Source of the DNA: Gammaproteobacteria bacterium
Lineage (GTDB): Bacteria > Pseudomonadota > Gammaproteobacteria > JAIEPX01
DNA length: 64,000 nucleotides
Direction of reading: 5' to 3'
Assembly (NCBI GenBank): GCA_019748175.1
Contig: JAIEPX010000007.1
Span: forward strand, 25,921-89,920
The notes beneath the pieces were generated by a model. That model did no database searches and was not told the origin of the DNA. It was given only the letters and a program-made list of their open reading frames with translations. The translations under genes were made by a program, and so were the position numbers. Within the stretch, counting starts at the first letter, position 1; each line of letters begins with the position of its first letter. This document shows positions 9,481-17,668 of this stretch, piece after piece.

Positions 9481-10317
9481 ATGATCGATTCCAATACTTT
9501 ATCACTTCCTGCTCCGGCAAAATTAAATCTTTTCCTCAACGTGCTGGATCATCGAGAGGATGGTTATCATAATCTTCAAACTGTTTTTCAATTTATCGAT
9601 TTGTCGGATCAACTCGAATTCTCTCTGAAGGAAAATGAAAGCATTACACTTGACACTCCAGGGCTAACAATTTCCCAAGAAGACAATTTAATATATCGCG
9701 CTGCAAAACTGCTTCAAAAAACGACGGGTAGTCGATTGGGAGCTCATATTCGTCTTGATAAAAATTTGCCCATTGGTGGTGGTGTAGGTGGTGGAAGTTC
9801 GAACGCAGCAACAACGTTGGTCGGATTAAATCGACTTTGGCAAACAGGGCTTTCAAAACAAGAGCTCATGAAATTAGGCTCGCAATTGGGTGCTGATGTA
9901 CCCATTTTTATTCACGGCGAAGCCGCTTACGCAACTGGAACCGGCGACGTTTTGACGAACTTAGAATTAGACGAGCCATGGTACGTGATCTTGATCCCAC
10001 CGGTGAGCGTCCCCACTGCCGAAATATTTTCACACCCACAATTGACACGGAACAACCAACCTATCACAATAAGTGAATTCTTGAGCCATGGCGGCTCAAA
10101 TAGTATGGAAGGGCTTGTCAGAAGCTTATATCCTGACATAGATCGCGCTCTTGACTGGTTAAATCAGTTTGGTTTTGCTAAGATGTCTGGTTCGGGCAGT
10201 ACTGTATTTTTGAGCTTTGAAGAAAAAAATCGGGCCGAAAGTGTGGTCAGCCAAATTCCAGCTCCTTTCAAAGGAGTTGTTGCGAAAGGGTGCAATAAGT
10301 CACTACTTTATAGATAG
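9481..10317 (+). CDS. ispE: 4-diphosphocytidyl-2-C-methyl-D-erythritol kinase IspE
   Basis: 278 residues. It phosphorylates CDP-methylerythritol in the non-mevalonate (MEP) isoprenoid pathway. The N-terminus (PAPAKLNLFLNVL...DGYHNLQTVF) and the GHMP-kinase ATP loop at about residues 96-107 (GGGVGGGSSNAA) are diagnostic, as is the C-terminal KMSGSGSTVFL. tRNA-Gln begins 8 bases after the stop and prs follows, the standard gammaproteobacterial order. The start ATG directly begins the family N-terminus. Confidence 0.95.
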   Translation: MIDSNTLSLPAPAKLNLFLNVLDHREDGYHNLQTVFQFIDLSDQLEFSLKENESITLDTPGLTISQEDNLIYRAAKLLQKTTGSRLGAHIRLDKNLPIGGGVGGGSSNAATTLVGLNRLWQTGLSKQELMKLGSQLGADVPIFIHGEAAYATGTGDVLTNLELDEPWYVILIPPVSVPTAEIFSHPQLTRNNQPITISEFLSHGGSNSMEGLVRSLYPDIDRALDWLNQFGFAKMSGSGSTVFLSFEEKNRAESVVSQIPAPFKGVVAKGCNKSLLYR

Positions 10318-10325
10318 CAATTGAT

Positions 10326-10400
10326 TGGGGTGTCGCCAAGCGGTAAGGCACTGGGTTTTGATCCCAGCATTCCCAGGTTCGAATCCTGGCACCCCAGCCA
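10326..10400 (+). tRNA. tRNA-Gln (TTG anticodon)
   Basis: 75 bases including an encoded CCA. The acceptor stem TGGGGTG pairs with CACCCCA, followed by discriminator G and CCA. The anticodon stem CTGGG/CCCAG holds the loop TTTTGAT with anticodon TTG at 10358-10360. The T-arm has GGTTCGAATCC. It lies between ispE and prs, where many gammaproteobacteria carry this tRNA. Confidence 0.96.
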
Positions 10401-10442
10401 CAAATGATTATGTTACGTAGTAAGTAAACCAGAGGTGATATA

Positions 10443-11402
10443 GTGGCAGAAATTAAACTTTTCATGGGTAACTCCAATCCTGTTCTAGCGCAAAAAGTCT
10501 CTCACGAATTACAAATTCCTCTAGGTAAAGCCATTGTTGATCGATTCAGCGACGGCGAGATCATGGTGGAAATCCATGAAAATGTTCGCGGTCGAGAAAT
10601 TTTTATTCTGCAATCCACCAGCGTTCCCACCAATGATAACCTCATGGAACTCATTATCATCACGGACGCGCTTCGCCGAGCCTCAGCAGCCAGCATCACC
10701 GCTGTCATGCCTTACTTTGGTTACGGCCGCCAAGACCGACGTCCTCGTTCAGCACGCGTTCCCATCACTGCAAAAGTTGTTGCTGATATGATGGCAACTG
10801 TCGGCATTACCCGCTTAATCACTGTTGATTTACATGCCGATCAAATTCAAGGCTTTTTCTCAATGCCAGTGGACAACGTTTATTCTACACCGGTGATGCT
10901 TGAAGACATGCTTGCTTGTGGTTATGACAAGTCGGTCACGGTAGTTTCTCCTGATGTAGGAGGCGTAGTACGTGCACGAGCCATCGCAAAAAGATTGAAC
11001 GACTCCGATTTAGCGATCATCGACAAACGACGACGCACTCACAATCAATCTGAAGTCATGAATATTATTGGTGATGTTAAAGACCGAAAATGTATCGTCG
11101 TCGATGATATTGTAGATACAGCAGGCACACTTTGCCAAGCAGCCACAGCATTAAAAAAACAAGGCGCAACCAGTGTTGTTGCCTACGCAACTCACCCTGT
11201 GCTTTCTGGCCCGGCGATAAAAAATATTATAGACTCTGATTTAGATGAAGTTGTTGTTTGCGATACAATTCCATTACAACAAGCCGCTTTGAATTGCCCC
11301 AAAATTCGCTCCTTAAGTTTAAGCCATATTATTTCGGAAACAATTTTGCGCGTGAATAATAAAGAATCTGTAAGCTCGATGTTTGAAGATCAAAAGGCAT
11401 AA
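10443..11402 (+). CDS. prs: Ribose-phosphate pyrophosphokinase
   Basis: 319 residues. It makes PRPP from ribose-5-phosphate and ATP for nucleotide, His, Trp and NAD synthesis. Motifs are [30 protein letters not shown] (flexible ATP loop), [11 protein letters not shown] and the PRPP-binding loop [11 protein letters not shown]. The GTG start at 10443 follows the ribosome site AGAGGTGAT at good spacing and gives the usual N-terminus. It is downstream of ispE and tRNA-Gln and followed by a hairpin. Confidence 0.96.
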   Translation: MAEIKLFMGNSNPVLAQKVSHELQIPLGKAIVDRFSDGEIMVEIHENVRGREIFILQSTSVPTNDNLMELIIITDALRRASAASITAVMPYFGYGRQDRRPRSARVPITAKVVADMMATVGITRLITVDLHADQIQGFFSMPVDNVYSTPVMLEDMLACGYDKSVTVVSPDVGGVVRARAIAKRLNDSDLAIIDKRRRTHNQSEVMNIIGDVKDRKCIVVDDIVDTAGTLCQAATALKKQGATSVVAYATHPVLSGPAIKNIIDSDLDEVVVCDTIPLQQAALNCPKIRSLSLSHIISETILRVNNKESVSSMFEDQKA

Positions 11403-11404
11403 TA

Positions 11405-11439
11405 TTCAGGAGCATCTCATTTAGTTGAGAGCTCCTGAA
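11405..11439. terminator. Hairpin between convergent prs and a small secreted gene
   Basis: Outer stem TTCAGGAGC/GCTCCTGAA (9 bp) with a shorter inner CTCA/TGAG pairing. There is no T-tract on either side, so termination is inferred only from its place 3 bases after the prs stop and 10 before the end of the convergent gene. Confidence 0.5.
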
Positions 11440-11449
11440 CCTCAAGAAT

Positions 11450-11893
11450 TTACTCAGAAATGCACGAGCTTGAACTACCATCAACACATTTAACTGTGCA
11501 AGATGATAATGAATTAATCGTGATTGAGTTAATTTTGTTTGCATTATAATAGGTGTTACCAACACAATTTTTGATGTCCTTAGATTCAAAACTAAGGCAA
11601 AGACCTGTCAGACTATTAAAATGCTTGCATTCACCAACTTCAAAAGTAGAGTGTTTATCACCCGGTTTTGAATGATATTTTGCAGTTTTACCATGCTTTA
11701 CACCGTAGTACATATTTGCAGCAGACGTTGAAACTAATCTGTAAGCAACATCCTTATCTGTAGTGTTAATGATATGCACTGTATTTAGAGCTCTCGTTGA
11801 TTCATTTGCAGTAACTTCATTCGCTGCATAAATCGAAGAACTTGCTAACAATAATAGAGAAATGGCGGTAATGGTTTTCAATTGAATTTTCAT
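11450..11893 (-). CDS. Small secreted Cys-containing protein, unknown
   Basis: 147 residues. A clear Sec signal peptide (MKIQLKTITAISLLLLASSSIYA, cleavage after the AxA-like SIYA) is followed by a mature protein of about 123 residues. Six cysteines lie in its second half and near the end, suggesting disulfides in the periplasm or outside the cell. The early mature region (TVHIINTTDKDVAYRL) is beta-rich. No family recognised. It converges on prs. The paralogous secreted proteins at 25364-26245 share the style of signal peptide and a Cys-bearing small domain, but no clear sequence identity. Confidence 0.65.
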   Translation of the reverse strand: MKIQLKTITAISLLLLASSSIYAANEVTANESTRALNTVHIINTTDKDVAYRLVSTSAANMYYGVKHGKTAKYHSKPGDKHSTFEVGECKHFNSLTGLCLSFESKDIKNCVGNTYYNANKINSITINSLSSCTVKCVDGSSSSCISE

Positions 11894-12044
11894 GATATGA
11901 CGCTCTCATTTAGTAAATTTAATGACAATCTACACTCTATCACTTACCTTGGTCATTATCAAGGTATTTATTTATTCATAAATTCTAGCTAATTTTACAA
12001 TGCAGACCTTAGGAGCATAATCGCATTGAGCAATACTGATCTAA

Positions 12045-12641
12045 TCATAGCTTGCTTCGAAATTGCACATTAGTTGCAATGGATTTTAAAAGCGCACCAT
12101 TTGAAGAAGATTGAGTGTAATCTCGTTTTATATTATTGTTAAAAAATCTTAACACTTTATTTTGGCTTTGAGATGAACTGGATATTTTATCGACTGCTTG
12201 ATAGGCAGCTTCACTGAATACCACATCGATGCCTGCTCTTAGTTCTGGATGTTTAATCGTATAGTTTTTTTTAATTAATTCTCCTGTAGCTTCTGCAACT
12301 GTATAAGAGACAATATTCAAAACATAGCGGGTTGGACTGATAATAAATTCGATGATTTCTATTGCGCCCCCAACTATATCTTGAGTCAACTCTGGACAAT
12401 TTCTTTTTACAATGGGCATGACAAGGTTATCTTTAGCTGATTTTACATACGATGCAGGATGGGCTCGGTCCGATATCTTCCTAATAATTCGCACTAGAGA
12501 AACAAATTGATAGCCTGCTCCAACCCAAGTTAAGCCACAATATCCAGAATCTTTTGATTGATTTTGGCTTTTAATTTTCGGTGACTTTTTCGCACTCTCA
12601 GCCTTTTTCTTATTATCAGAATCTTTTTTGTCTTTTGCCAT
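12045..12641 (-). CDS. Unknown protein with Lys-rich N-terminus
   Basis: 198 residues. The first 35 residues are highly basic and low-complexity (Lys, Asp, Ser), followed by a mainly helical region with hydrophobic stretches (IVGGAIEIIEFIISPTRYVL) that might associate with membrane. No family recognised. The ATG at 12641 is chosen because AAGAGG lies upstream at suitable spacing; the open frame extends seven codons further to a GTG. It stands alone between a small secreted protein and a patatin gene. An effector role is speculation from context. Confidence 0.55.
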   Translation of the reverse strand: MAKDKKDSDNKKKAESAKKSPKIKSQNQSKDSGYCGLTWVGAGYQFVSLVRIIRKISDRAHPASYVKSAKDNLVMPIVKRNCPELTQDIVGGAIEIIEFIISPTRYVLNIVSYTVAEATGELIKKNYTIKHPELRAGIDVVFSEAAYQAVDKISSSSQSQNKVLRFFNNNIKRDYTQSSSNGALLKSIATNVQFRSKL

Positions 12642-12808
12642 TATATAACCTCTTTTAATCACTCTACTTTACAACAGATTTTCATATTATATGAACACTT
12701 TACCAATTGCTGCTAGATTACCATAATATCATCATAAAAACCACATGATACAGTTATTGCAATTATCCAGATACCGAGCATAATATAGCCAATACAGGAG
12801 GTAAATCT

Positions 12809-13759
12809 ATGATCAAATTGCGTTTAGGAATACTACTGTCGCTCATGATCTTTATATCAAGTTGCGCAACTCCTCCTGCGAATATTTCTATTCCTTCGCA
12901 TGAGCCACCTCCATTAACTTTAACTAAACATCCTCGTGTGGCCCTTGTGTTAGGTGGCGGAGGTGCTCGAGGTTATGCACACGTCGGTGTTATCAAAGCT
13001 TTACAAAAAGCTGGTGTACCAATTGACTTGATCGTTGGGACTAGCGCAGGGAGCATCATAGGCGCTCTATATGCAGACAGCGCTAACTCTGTTCACGTAG
13101 AACGAACCATGCGCAAAACGCATTTTTTCGATTTTGCAGATTTCACCATCGTTTCATCCGGAAACGGTTTTATATCAGGACGAAAATTACAGCATTTCCT
13201 ACTCAAGAACATGCAAGCCAAATCATTTGAAGAACTGAAAATTCCTCTCGTCGTCGTTGCAACTGATTTAAAATCGGGCAAAGAAAAACCACTCAGTAGC
13301 GGCCCTATCGCTCCAGCAGTCAATGCGTCCTCTGCCATGCCTGGCGCAGTGCACCCTGTTAAAATGTACGGCCTAACACTCGTTGACGGAGGAATGGTTG
13401 CACAACTACCCGTCAAAACTGCCAAACACTTTCATCCTGACATCATCATCGCTGTAAATATAGATGCTGATTTTGATAAAAAAATGCCCACTTCTTTTGT
13501 TGGAGTATTTCAACGTGCCTTTGACATCAGCATTCAGACTATTGGAAAATTCAGCGGAGAAGGTGCCGATGTACTGATTCATCCTTCAGTTGGAAATGCC
13601 GGCATTTTTGATGTGCATTTGAAACATACTTTCATTGTTGCTGGAGAAAAAGCAGCTCAAGAAGCATTACCTCAAATCAAAGAATTGCTCATAAAAAACT
13701 CCGCCTTAACTGCTAATTTAAAACCAATTCGTCATGCTAATTCGATGATCAAGCATTAA
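12809..13759 (+). CDS. Patatin-like phospholipase lipoprotein
   Basis: 316 residues. The lipoprotein signal peptide has lipobox ISSC (Cys19), and the patatin domain runs from about residue 43. Oxyanion-hole Gly-rich motif VLGGGGARGYAH, nucleophile Ser79 in VGTSAGS and catalytic Asp193 in VDGG are all present, so the Ser-Asp dyad is intact. The layout resembles RssA/NTE-type bacterial patatins, which are lipid acyl hydrolases. An AGGAGG ribosome site precedes the start. The lipid anchor suggests an envelope location rather than secretion into host cytosol. Substrate unknown. Confidence 0.88.
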   Translation: MIKLRLGILLSLMIFISSCATPPANISIPSHEPPPLTLTKHPRVALVLGGGGARGYAHVGVIKALQKAGVPIDLIVGTSAGSIIGALYADSANSVHVERTMRKTHFFDFADFTIVSSGNGFISGRKLQHFLLKNMQAKSFEELKIPLVVVATDLKSGKEKPLSSGPIAPAVNASSAMPGAVHPVKMYGLTLVDGGMVAQLPVKTAKHFHPDIIIAVNIDADFDKKMPTSFVGVFQRAFDISIQTIGKFSGEGADVLIHPSVGNAGIFDVHLKHTFIVAGEKAAQEALPQIKELLIKNSALTANLKPIRHANSMIKH

Positions 13760-13772
13760 ATCTTGTTTTCTA

Positions 13773-14648
13773 TTATCTCCTCAATACGGATCTTGAATTG
13801 ACCTCGTCTATTGCTGGCGATCCCGGATAATGTTTTTGGAACCATTGCTCTAGTTGTTGATTTAATTCTCGCCGTTTATACGTATCAACTGAAATGGGTA
13901 ACCCTACATTTTGAAGAGAATGATAGAATTTCACTATACAAATATTTTTACATTTAATGCTGCGAGGACCATCGATATCAAACAAGTGATGAATATTACT
14001 TTGTGAAAAATTCTGAAGGAAAGTATCGTATGCTTGGCGGTTTTTAAATCCGACATTTAACCCTTCGTCATCACGCATAGAATCAACATATACAATATCT
14101 TTTCCATCTCCAATAAAACTTTCATCAGATGATTGAAGAGAGAAAAATGCAGTTCCAGGTGTTGAATGACTACCCCTATAGGATGGTGATGTTTGATCAT
14201 TATTACCATTACGAGAATGATCATTTTCTTTATTTATTTTACTATTTAGGTTTGCAATTACCTCCTCATAAAACTCTTTTTTCTTTTTTGTTTTATCGTC
14301 AAGTTTTTCTTGTGCCTTAATTTTTTCTTCTAATTCACTCAATCGTTGCTGATAGTAGGACAGCTCATGTTTTCGTACAGCAACTAGTCGCGCATTTTCA
14401 TTTGCATCAGATTCATATGGAGGAATATCAAATCTGTCATAATTATCTTTTTTTCCAGAATTACTTAATGTTTCATTTGCCAAATGAATTGCGGTTAATT
14501 CAATTTTTGCATATTTGCTAAGATTCGCATCCAAGCTGCCTTTAAACTTGTCAGGATGCCAAACCAAAGACTTTTCTCTATAGGCCTTTTTAATTTGTGC
14601 TTCATTAGCATTCCTGGGAACACCTAATACTTCATAGTGATCTCTCAT
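13773..14648 (-). CDS. J-domain (DnaJ-like) protein with coiled-coil and novel C-terminus
   Basis: 291 residues. The N-terminal J domain (about residues 1-65) has helix II, the HPD motif at 31-33 (VWHPDKF) and helix III, so it could stimulate an Hsp70 ATPase. A Lys/Glu coiled coil (about 85-130) and a Ser/Asn linker follow, then a C-terminal domain of about 100 residues that I do not recognise. The Gly/Phe region and zinc fingers of true DnaJ are absent. It is divergent from the AbiEi gene. It may be a specialised co-chaperone or a secreted protein acting on host Hsp70; nothing in the sequence decides this. Confidence 0.8.
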   Translation of the reverse strand: MRDHYEVLGVPRNANEAQIKKAYREKSLVWHPDKFKGSLDANLSKYAKIELTAIHLANETLSNSGKKDNYDRFDIPPYESDANENARLVAVRKHELSYYQQRLSELEEKIKAQEKLDDKTKKKKEFYEEVIANLNSKINKENDHSRNGNNDQTSPSYRGSHSTPGTAFFSLQSSDESFIGDGKDIVYVDSMRDDEGLNVGFKNRQAYDTFLQNFSQSNIHHLFDIDGPRSIKCKNICIVKFYHSLQNVGLPISVDTYKRRELNQQLEQWFQKHYPGSPAIDEVNSRSVLRR

Positions 14649-14754
14649 ATTCGTATACCTCGAGTTTTCTTTAGATATTACGTCGGTGAACTACATTAAG
14701 CAATACAGTTTTCTTAAACCCAATCACTTGCAATAAAGCTTTTCCTTTCATTAA

Positions 14755-14794
14755 TGTAGCCTCATTGGCTACAAGTGCAGCTTATTTGGCTACG
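14755..14794. promoter_or_regulatory. Pair of 19-bp dyads upstream of the AbiE locus
   Basis: Two tandem sites, 14755-14773 (TGTAGCCTCATTGGCTACA) and 14776-14794 (TGCAGCTTATTTGGCTACG), with starts 21 bp apart (two helical turns). Each has arms TGTAGC/GCTACA around a 7-bp spacer. An equally spaced pair lies at 15974-16013. AbiEi antitoxins are known to bind inverted repeats to repress their operon, so operators are likely. The distance to the AbiEi start (about 230 bp) is long for simple repression. Confidence 0.6.
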
Positions 14795-14942
14795 TATACG
14801 ATTAATTATTACATCACATTTTAAAACTCTCTGAAAATAATGACTTAGCAGTCTATTTTTTTAATTAATCAGATATACTTGACAGTTTTCAACGTAACAA
14901 CTAACAATATTAGCTGCTTTGATAGAATACGTCAATTTTTAC

Positions 14943-14971
14943 TTGACAATTTTTATCAATATTACTATATT
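14943..14971 (+). promoter_or_regulatory. Sigma-70-like promoter of the AbiEi gene
   Basis: TTGACA at 14943-14948, a 17-bp spacer and TATATT at 14966-14971, about 30 bases before the AbiEi ATG. A weaker TTGACA with a poor -10 lies at 14879. The rest of the 14649-15003 gap is AT-rich and holds the dyad pair. Confidence 0.65.
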
Positions 14972-15003
14972 AGTTAGTACTATTGAAGAACAAGGTCAAG
15001 TAT

Positions 15004-15828
15004 ATGTTACTCATGGAATTTTTTGATCAACGCCCAATTTTTACCCACGAGGAATTTGAGCAACACTTAATCTCTCATGGCAGTACCAACCCACATACAC
15101 ATCGGGCTTTACTTGCGTATCACACAAAGAAACAGCATATTAAGCATGTACGTCGAGGTCTCTATGTCAGCATACCTATTGGATTACGTCATCAAGCAGA
15201 AAATTTTATTGTTGATCCTTTTCTAATTGCAGGACATGTTTCGAAAGATGCCGTCATAGCTTATCACAGCGCTTTTGATTTTCACGGAATTTCCTTTTCT
15301 ACTTATCACCACTTCACTTTTATGTCTGAAAATAAAATACGACCGTTCACATTTCAAAATGCAGATTTCAAATGCGTATCCTTTCCAAAAGCGCTAGTTG
15401 AAAAAAAACTCACCAATTTTGAAGTAATCACAGCAGATCGACAAGGAATCAATATTATGGTCACGAGTATAGAGCGTAGTCTTGTTGATGCACTGGATCG
15501 TCCTGACTATGCTGGCGGTTGGGAAGAAATTTGGCGATCGGCCTCACACATCCCAATATTAAACTTAGACAAAATCATCAACTACGTAATGTTGCTCAAT
15601 AATGCCACTTTATATGCTAAACTTGGATTTTTCCTTGAGCAACACAAAGATCACTTTAACCTCGATGAGCACATATTAAGTATTCTGGAAGAAAAAAAAC
15701 CTCAAGGAATTCATTTTCTAGAACGTAGCAAACGAGAATCTGGAAAATTATTGAAGCGATGGAATCTAGTCGTTCCAGCTTATATTATTAAACAAACATG
15801 GGAAGAGCCAAACCATGAGGATATCTAA
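15004..15828 (+). CDS. AbiEi-type antitoxin (type IV toxin-antitoxin)
   Basis: 274 residues. The N-terminal winged-helix region (MEFFDQRPIFTHEEFEQHL...VRRGLYVSIP) and the body (DPFLIAGHVSKDAVIAYHSAFDFHG, 'TSIERSLVDALDRPDYAGG') match AbiEi antitoxin/transcriptional regulators. These neutralise AbiEii nucleotidyltransferase toxins and repress their own operon. The ATG at 15004 is used; a TTG at 14983 in frame would add seven residues, but AAGGTC precedes 15004. The toxin gene that should follow overlaps the stop but is cut off after 45 codons, so this antitoxin appears to be an orphan. Confidence 0.8.
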   Translation: MLLMEFFDQRPIFTHEEFEQHLISHGSTNPHTHRALLAYHTKKQHIKHVRRGLYVSIPIGLRHQAENFIVDPFLIAGHVSKDAVIAYHSAFDFHGISFSTYHHFTFMSENKIRPFTFQNADFKCVSFPKALVEKKLTNFEVITADRQGINIMVTSIERSLVDALDRPDYAGGWEEIWRSASHIPILNLDKIINYVMLLNNATLYAKLGFFLEQHKDHFNLDEHILSILEEKKPQGIHFLERSKRESGKLLKRWNLVVPAYIIKQTWEEPNHEDI

Positions 15829-15952
15829 AGAAGAATTACAACATGAGGCCAATGCATCAGGATTTCGTGTCGAATTACTGGAGAAAGTCCTACTATTAAT
15901 GCACATACTTTCAGACCTTTCGTCTGTAAACTGGAAACAACAATTCAGATAG
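15815..15952 (+). pseudogene. Truncated AbiEii-like toxin remnant
   Basis: The frame opens with an ATG at 15815 inside the end of the AbiEi gene (14-base overlap), as in intact abiE operons. It reads MRISKEELQHEANASGF, then VELLEKVLLLMHILSDLSS, the usual N-terminal helix of AbiEii toxins, and stops at TAG 15950-15952 after 45 residues. The catalytic nucleotidyltransferase motifs (LKGGT and later) are missing. The second dyad pair begins 22 bases after the stop, so a deletion or recombination near those repeats is the likely cause. It might still be translated as a short peptide. Confidence 0.65.
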
Positions 15953-15973
15953 TAATGACATCTCAAATCCAAA

Positions 15974-16013
15974 TGTAGCCAAATAAGCTACAATTGTAGC
16001 TTATTTGGCTTCA
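15974..16013. promoter_or_regulatory. Second pair of 19-bp dyads, downstream of the AbiE remnant
   Basis: Sites TGTAGCCAAATAAGCTACA (15974-15992) and TGTAGCTTATTTGGCTTCA (15995-16013), again starting 21 bp apart. Together they form a larger palindrome around 15993. They match the pair at 14755-14794 in arms and spacing, so the truncated locus is bracketed by the same element. The rest of 15953-16167 shows no convincing gene. Confidence 0.6.
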
Positions 16014-16167
16014 CATGACAAATATTACGGGGCTAATATTTCTACTTTTTGAATCAATAAACTACGCATTATAGCATTGACATCCTTCCATTCTTGATCT
16101 ACCCCGGCTTAACTAATTAGTATTCCGTAAATTACCTACTATAATTTCCACTAATAGGAGATCTAGA

Positions 16168-16572
16168 ATGCGCAACAATATAACAGTGATAGTAAATATT
16201 GTGATATTAATATCAACTATCGCTACACATATATTTTTTTTCGGACAATACTATGAAAAAATTAATAATATTGAAAGAATGGCAAGTAAGAATGATGATA
16301 TCTTAGGGAAATTGGAAACGAAAATTTCTGTAGTCGTTGCCGTTTTACAACCAGACTATCCTAATATAAACATAAATGCTTTTATCGATCAGGACATTCT
16401 TAACCATAATTCACCTAGTAAAATTGCAGCGGGATTACAAGATTTAAAAAAATTGGACACAGTTTCTGGAGTTCAATATCTTATGAAATCTCATAATTTT
16501 AATGAGCAGCATGCGAAATCCGTTTTTTTACCCCCACAAGATTCCATCAAGTCGAATCAGAGAAATAGATAA
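16168..16572 (+). CDS. Small membrane-anchored protein, unknown
   Basis: 134 residues with one N-terminal membrane helix (about residues 5-26, ITVIVNIVILISTIATHIFF) and then a helical segment (YYEKINNIERMASKND...KLETKI) that could form a short coiled coil. The remainder is polar. The ribosome site TAGGAG lies before the ATG. No family recognised. It stands between the AbiE remnant and a minus-strand gene, in an AT-rich accessory stretch. Confidence 0.55.
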   Translation: MRNNITVIVNIVILISTIATHIFFFGQYYEKINNIERMASKNDDILGKLETKISVVVAVLQPDYPNININAFIDQDILNHNSPSKIAAGLQDLKKLDTVSGVQYLMKSHNFNEQHAKSVFLPPQDSIKSNQRNR

Positions 16573-16630
16573 TAGCTTTCTCATCGTATGAGTCTTTCAA
16601 TCCAATTTATTGCTGACTTCTCTGTCCTAA

Positions 16631-17572
16631 TTAATTTTCTATTCTAGATGATTCGAAATTTTTTATCCCAACAAATGCTCCATACTCCATTAATTCCTTC
16701 CAATCTACTGATAACTTAATATTAGTTTCTGGTTCTTTTTTGAAATTTGATAAATTTGGACTTAAAAACAATCTGACTTCATCATCTGGAAGATGTTTAT
16801 TATATTGATAGCATGCATACTCACATAGATTTTTATGATAAGTGTTTGTGAGGGTAGACTGCTCATCAACGTACTGAACTTTACAAATATTTATTAGAAA
16901 ATTATTCGTATTCAGTTTACTCCCACCTATAAAATGACTTATATTATAGTTTTCTATAAAATACTTTTTTAAATTATCATAGTGGAAGACTAGACATAAA
17001 TCCCGTTTTAAATCTGCTGCATACGCCTTCCAAATATACCTAGATTCATTTAGCGAAAAACAACATGCATATGTGTTATTTCGATTTGGTTCATCAAAGT
17101 CATATAATGAAACGTCTGGATTATTTTCAAATCTAACTGCCTCTCTTAATAACCTTTCTCTTTTTGGCATTTGTGAATCTTTAGGGTTACCTTCATATTG
17201 AGTTACGTTTTTAAAGAATAAATATTGTTTCTGACACATATCTATAAAATAGTCAAATTTAACGATCTTATACAAGAGCGTATCTGGGGATGGCTGTAGT
17301 AAGCGTTGTTCGAGATGAAACAACCTTTGATCATCTTCATGAATCTTCCTTATTAGAGAATCAATAGTAATAGTTTGACCATTCTCCCAATAAATAATAT
17401 TCTTGTCGTTGTCAAATTTTAATTTAGAAAAACTATCAGGACAGTGCTTTTCGTTTAATACTTGAAAATCAATCAAATCTGCAAAATTGACTTTCTTTAC
17501 TATATCATTATCAAAAACCACTTCAACAATACACTGCTCCAACAGTTTTACTTCACGAAGTCTTGGCATCAT
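16631..17572 (-). CDS. DUF2442 domain fused to a DUF2971-like domain
   Basis: 313 residues. The first 85 or so resemble DUF2442 (REVKLLEQCIVEVVFDND...DSFSKLKFD...IIYWENGQTITIDSL), a small domain of unknown function often found near toxin-antitoxin genes. From about residue 95 a second domain looks like DUF2971: LYKIVKFDYF, a Cys-Phe-Ser strand (YACCFSLNESRYIWKAYA) and LCLVFHYDNL. DUF2971 proteins occur in accessory and defence-rich regions. The ATG at 17572 follows GGGGAGG; an in-frame TTG upstream at 17602 lacks a site. No catalytic residues can be claimed. Confidence 0.6.
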   Translation of the reverse strand: MMPRLREVKLLEQCIVEVVFDNDIVKKVNFADLIDFQVLNEKHCPDSFSKLKFDNDKNIIYWENGQTITIDSLIRKIHEDDQRLFHLEQRLLQPSPDTLLYKIVKFDYFIDMCQKQYLFFKNVTQYEGNPKDSQMPKRERLLREAVRFENNPDVSLYDFDEPNRNNTYACCFSLNESRYIWKAYAADLKRDLCLVFHYDNLKKYFIENYNISHFIGGSKLNTNNFLINICKVQYVDEQSTLTNTYHKNLCEYACYQYNKHLPDDEVRLFLSPNLSNFKKEPETNIKLSVDWKELMEYGAFVGIKNFESSRIEN

Positions 17573-17668
17573 TCCTGCCTCCCCCACATTAGTACTACAC
17601 AATTTATATACTCATTATAGCGTATAATATGTATATTGCTTTTTGGCGCCCGAAAATAAACCTAACTT

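Noticed and set aside
16020..16110. Minus-strand 25-residue peptide (starting VDQEWKDVNA) as a possible gene tail near the AbiE remnant
   Set aside because: Too short and no recognisable match; could be chance.
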